64,000 nt of DNA, taken from positions 62,001 through 126,000 of the forward strand of contig NZ_JAWMPX010000002.1 in the NCBI RefSeq assembly GCF_033101155.1, in the 5' to 3' direction. Below, piece after piece: positions 62,201 through 64,000 of the stretch (position 1 is the stretch's first letter; each line of letters begins with the position of its first letter). Both the position numbers and the translations under genes were made by a program. The notes beneath the pieces are model-generated. The model saw nothing but the letters and a program-made list of their open reading frames with translations, did no database searches and was not told the DNA's origin. The stretch comes from Tropicimonas sp033101155 (lineage in GTDB: Bacteria > Pseudomonadota > Alphaproteobacteria > Rhodobacterales > Rhodobacteraceae).

Positions 62201-64000
62201 CGGGCGGACGGAGCCTCCGTGGTGACCGGCACGGCGTCGGCCGCCGGTGCCAAGGAAGAAGCCGATCCCTCCAGCGGCGGTGCAGACAGCCAGGCCGCCG
62301 AACAGACCAGCTATGCCAATACCCGTGGCGGCACCTCTGCCGGCACGCCCATGGAAGCTTCAGCCAATACCGACAGCGGTGGGGCAGCGTCCGGCAATGT
62401 GAGCGTCGCCGCAGCGCTCGCGCTGAATGTCTCGACGGCGACCGCCGAGGCCAGTGTCGGGGCCGTGACGGTCAATGCAACCGGTCTCGCGCTCGAGGCC
62501 GAGAACAACATGCGCGCGGAGGCCTCGGCCGACGGGTCCGCCTCTTCCGGGGCCGATGCGACCACGGTTGGCGTGGCTGTGGCGATCAACGTCGCCGACA
62601 TGACAAACACCGCCTTTATCGGTGACGGCGCGGATGTGAACACCACGACCGGTGGTGTCGCCCTGTCCGTCGGGATGAAGGATGTCGACGGCGATACCGA
62701 TCACGGCTTCAAGGCCGCGGCGACCTCCGGCGCGTCCGGGGGTGCCACCGGTGTCGCAGGATCCTTCGCTTTGCTGATCGTCGGTGCGCGGTCCACAGCC
62801 AGGATTGCCGGCACGGCGGATGTGGAAGCCGGGAATGATGCGGATGGGCGTGGGGCGCTGAGCCTGACGGCCAGCTCTACCACTGACAGCGATGTCGAGG
62901 CGAAATCCGAACAGGATGGCGCCGACACGACGGGCGTCGGGGTCTCGGTTGCCATCGGTGTGACGGATATGATCACAACCGCCGAAATCGAGGATGCGGC
63001 CGTTGTGAGCGGCGGCACCGACGTGGCGCTGACCGCGACCGGCGCGCATCAGGCCGATGTGACGGCCGAGGCTGGCGCGGCTGATGGAGACACCTCCATT
63101 GGCGGCGCGATTGCCATTTCGGTCGATGACCGCAGCACGCTGGCCCGGATCGGGACGGGTGGGGCGCTGGATGTCACCGGGAATATCTCCGCTGCGGCGA
63201 CCCATTCAGGGGCCTCCACGACCAATGCGGATGGCACCGTCGAAGGTGCGGCCACAACCGGCGTCGGCGCGGCGCTTGCGCTCGGCTTTGTCGACGATTC
63301 CGGTGAGGGCGACCTCGACCGCGACGCAACGGCAGACGGCACGGTATCCTTGTCGGCGTTTGTCGATGGTGCCTCGACGGTAACGGCCACTGCCTCGGCT
63401 GCTGGCGCCGACGAGGGCGAAGCCGCCGATGGCGAAGCTCAGAAACAGAGCGGGATTGGACTTGCCAACCAGAAATCCGCCGATGGCGACATGACCACCT
63501 CGGATGCCACGGCCGGAACAGACAGCGGCAATACCAGCGTTGGCGCAGCGCTTGCGCTCAACGTGTCCAGCGCCTCCGCGACGGCAACGCTTGGCACCAG
63601 CGTGACGGCATCCGGACTGACCCTGTCGAGTAGCAACGACATGGGCGGGTCGGCGGATGCCGATGGCTCCGCCGCCACCGGCGGAGACGGCACGGGGACT
63701 GCCGTCGGCGTGGCCATCGCCATCAACGTGGCCGATATGGACAATACCGCCGCGCTCCTGAGCAGCGGCGACGTGACGATCACCGGTGGTGGAGATGTCG
63801 GCATTTCCGCCGTGATGACGGATACCGGCGATGGTGAGCATGGCTTCGGTGCCAGCGCGGAATCCGGGGCGTCCGAAGGCGATACCGGCGTGGCCGGCTC
63901 CTTTGCCCTCAACATCGTGTCGATGGAGACGCGCGCGGCGATGGAAGGGTCCGCGCAGCTGGATCTCGGCACCGGCGATCTCGAAATCGACGCCGCCTCG
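59282..64000 (+). CDS. Giant repetitive LEPR-XLL exoprotein, N-terminal part (open at right edge)
   Basis: At least 1573 codons without a stop. The N-terminus has no hydrophobic signal peptide. It is basic (residues 12-55 rich in Lys/Arg) and carries LEPRFLLSAD at 59-68, the LEPR-XLL motif found near the N-terminus of large surface proteins. Residues 90-250 include Gly/Asp-rich GGDDRLTLDVDG and SGGAGSDTVAG segments. From about 400 on it is strongly Ala/Thr/Ser/Asp/Gly-rich with recurrent GVxVAIxVxD blocks, predicting a beta-helical or beta-sandwich adhesin. The start at 59282 follows GGGGGACGAG. Probably the cargo of the upstream export genes. Confidence 0.88.
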   Translation, partial: MAYPFGTTSFFKGATKVDATPKRKSWFTGKTRHRFLRSLQAAREGRVPVKVSAVRIESLEPRFLLSADIMPLSVEMAGTDASYTLEYDSTAQTFRIFDDETGDLVDQKALAETSEIQITGTGGDDRLTLDVDGAFPSGVTISFSGGAGSDTVAGPSGDTEWRIDGTDTGTVSGLRFAEVENLAGAADNEDVFVVEGAGTITGLLDGGDGGYDTMSFEGGDVGSFEYIASGPTSGTTIRDGVSLEFTGLEPVWMESGAADVVVDLSAVSDDAIMSQTAGIITIAAAPPLGPTFESVSFATPTGSLTINMGNDAGLFPNIDDFAADLSDNPSALAELIANAAAGDVLEIQTVDLGSASLTVNGEDGLDRVSVVGALTAGDVSINAEEIDVATAGSVTGSSVTFTADATDAGLLPTFLEDNVDGFYLALPTAEIDILGSVSATAGDVVLSATATADFEVDPISFSAGVAFSGALVIALPTAAVHIGDDSGAVDGGIVSASGNVDIDSAVNLTVTATEDADGGEAPDTDAAIAVAIVLTESVTGVHDDSSIDAGGTVTLHAATTLDVTSKVDGSGGTAGATVAVTEVQAETSAFVTDSASIGATNAPTSVDLGATLTSSITTSATSTAGGSQDSAGASESEQQLAANDASTSGGSVTFAGAVVVSDYRPVTETYIDSSGSVFATGPAGVSLAALATESVTANASGLNTAGEGTGVGIAVAIGVIDSTVLSWFGGTTQYVTPSLSASATLDADSSYILTAVSGAGDSSEMNIAGGLAIHVVTTNVQAFVATGSALELGGANLTLTANSATATTTSATPNNSTEGGAATGIGVSVALYVGSHTARTALDGNALDAALYGDPADLALGDLTLSATGAHSDETTAEGGASGTDTSVGGAIAIAVVENLTEADLGDTGSLSVGGSVDADAVHSGSTLVTAGGDTSGGATAIGAAIALGFVDNSALTRVRRDVTADGSVSMTARADGASVVTGTASAAGAKEEADPSSGGADSQAAEQTSYANTRGGTSAGTPMEASANTDSGGAASGNVSVAAALALNVSTATAEASVGAVTVNATGLALEAENNMRAEASADGSASSGADATTVGVAVAINVADMTNTAFIGDGADVNTTTGGVALSVGMKDVDGDTDHGFKAAATSGASGGATGVAGSFALLIVGARSTARIAGTADVEAGNDADGRGALSLTASSTTDSDVEAKSEQDGADTTGVGVSVAIGVTDMITTAEIEDAAVVSGGTDVALTATGAHQADVTAEAGAADGDTSIGGAIAISVDDRSTLARIGTGGALDVTGNISAAATHSGASTTNADGTVEGAATTGVGAALALGFVDDSGEGDLDRDATADGTVSLSAFVDGASTVTATASAAGADEGEAADGEAQKQSGIGLANQKSADGDMTTSDATAGTDSGNTSVGAALALNVSSASATATLGTSVTASGLTLSSSNDMGGSADADGSAATGGDGTGTAVGVAIAINVADMDNTAALLSSGDVTITGGGDVGISAVMTDTGDGEHGFGASAESGASEGDTGVAGSFALNIVSMETRAAMEGSAQLDLGTGDLEIDAAS
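61946..64000 (+). repeat. Tandem repeats of about 380 residues inside the giant gene
   Basis: The block starting SIGGAIAI/SVGGAIAI recurs at 61946 and 63101 (385 codons apart). The block INVADM(T/D)NTA recurs at 62585 and 63722 (379 codons apart). Intervening segments such as ALGFVD, TASAAGA, AALALNVS and TGVAGSFAL recur in the same order. One full copy and most of a second are in the window. Confidence 0.8.

Overview
The window looks like chromosomal DNA of a marine-type Rhodobacterales (roseobacter-like) alphaproteobacterium. The evidence is high GC, a recA tail immediately before alaS, a DksA with a single cysteine, an OlsB ornithine-lipid acyltransferase, AcuI, MbfA, Fur/Mur-type regulation, and a circularly permuted two-piece tmRNA gene of the alphaproteobacterial type. 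I saw no tRNA, rRNA, insertion sequence or CRISPR array.

Layout: 0-22 kb is mostly core housekeeping: recA end, alaS, typA, tyrS, anmK, a Nudix-cupin pair, eno, a DMT exporter, fur, a J-domain protein, a MoxR ATPase, dksA, an FAD monooxygenase, xerD with two exported or membrane partners, then aroK-aroB. The 21.5-31.4 kb stretch is a GntR-linked catabolic cluster: a Gfo/Idh/MocA dehydrogenase, a QuiC-like fusion, a shikimate/quinate-type dehydrogenase, a citryl-CoA-lyase-like enzyme, a TIM-barrel isomerase, an acylating aldehyde dehydrogenase and a ThDP enzyme. A palindrome around AAATATCAGATATTT recurs in front of both of its operons. The QuiC-like protein has lost the metal ligands of its dehydratase half but keeps those of its dioxygenase half, so the pathway is probably not simple quinate breakdown.

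31.7-35.8 kb holds a four-gene enzyme set (NmrA/QOR2, double SnoaL, exported metallo-beta-lactamase-fold hydrolase, DUF2218) divergent from a LysR regulator. 36.1-36.4 kb carries ssrA on the minus strand with a recognisable promoter, divergent from mbfA. acuI, a class V aminotransferase with a long leader ending in an intrinsic terminator, msrB, a HerA-like ATPase, a possible small RNA or small ORF, an IalB-family protein, olsB and an Uup-type ABC-F protein follow. 47-50.7 kb groups an EF-hand protein with metal-handling genes (HMA-CDF exporter, VIT1-type transporter, multicopper oxidase).

The most unusual region is 51.4-64.0 kb. A co-directional run encodes a GAF-HlyD fusion, a PqqD-like/M50-protease/HlyD fusion, a SapC-family protein, a shortened SecA-like ATPase, a second HlyD-type adaptor, and then a giant repetitive protein (at least 1573 codons, open at the right edge). 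The giant protein has an LEPR-XLL motif near its N-terminus and no ordinary signal peptide. I infer a dedicated export and processing machine for the giant protein that uses a SecA-family motor instead of an ABC exporter. The right edge cuts the gene, so any outer-membrane component would lie outside the window.
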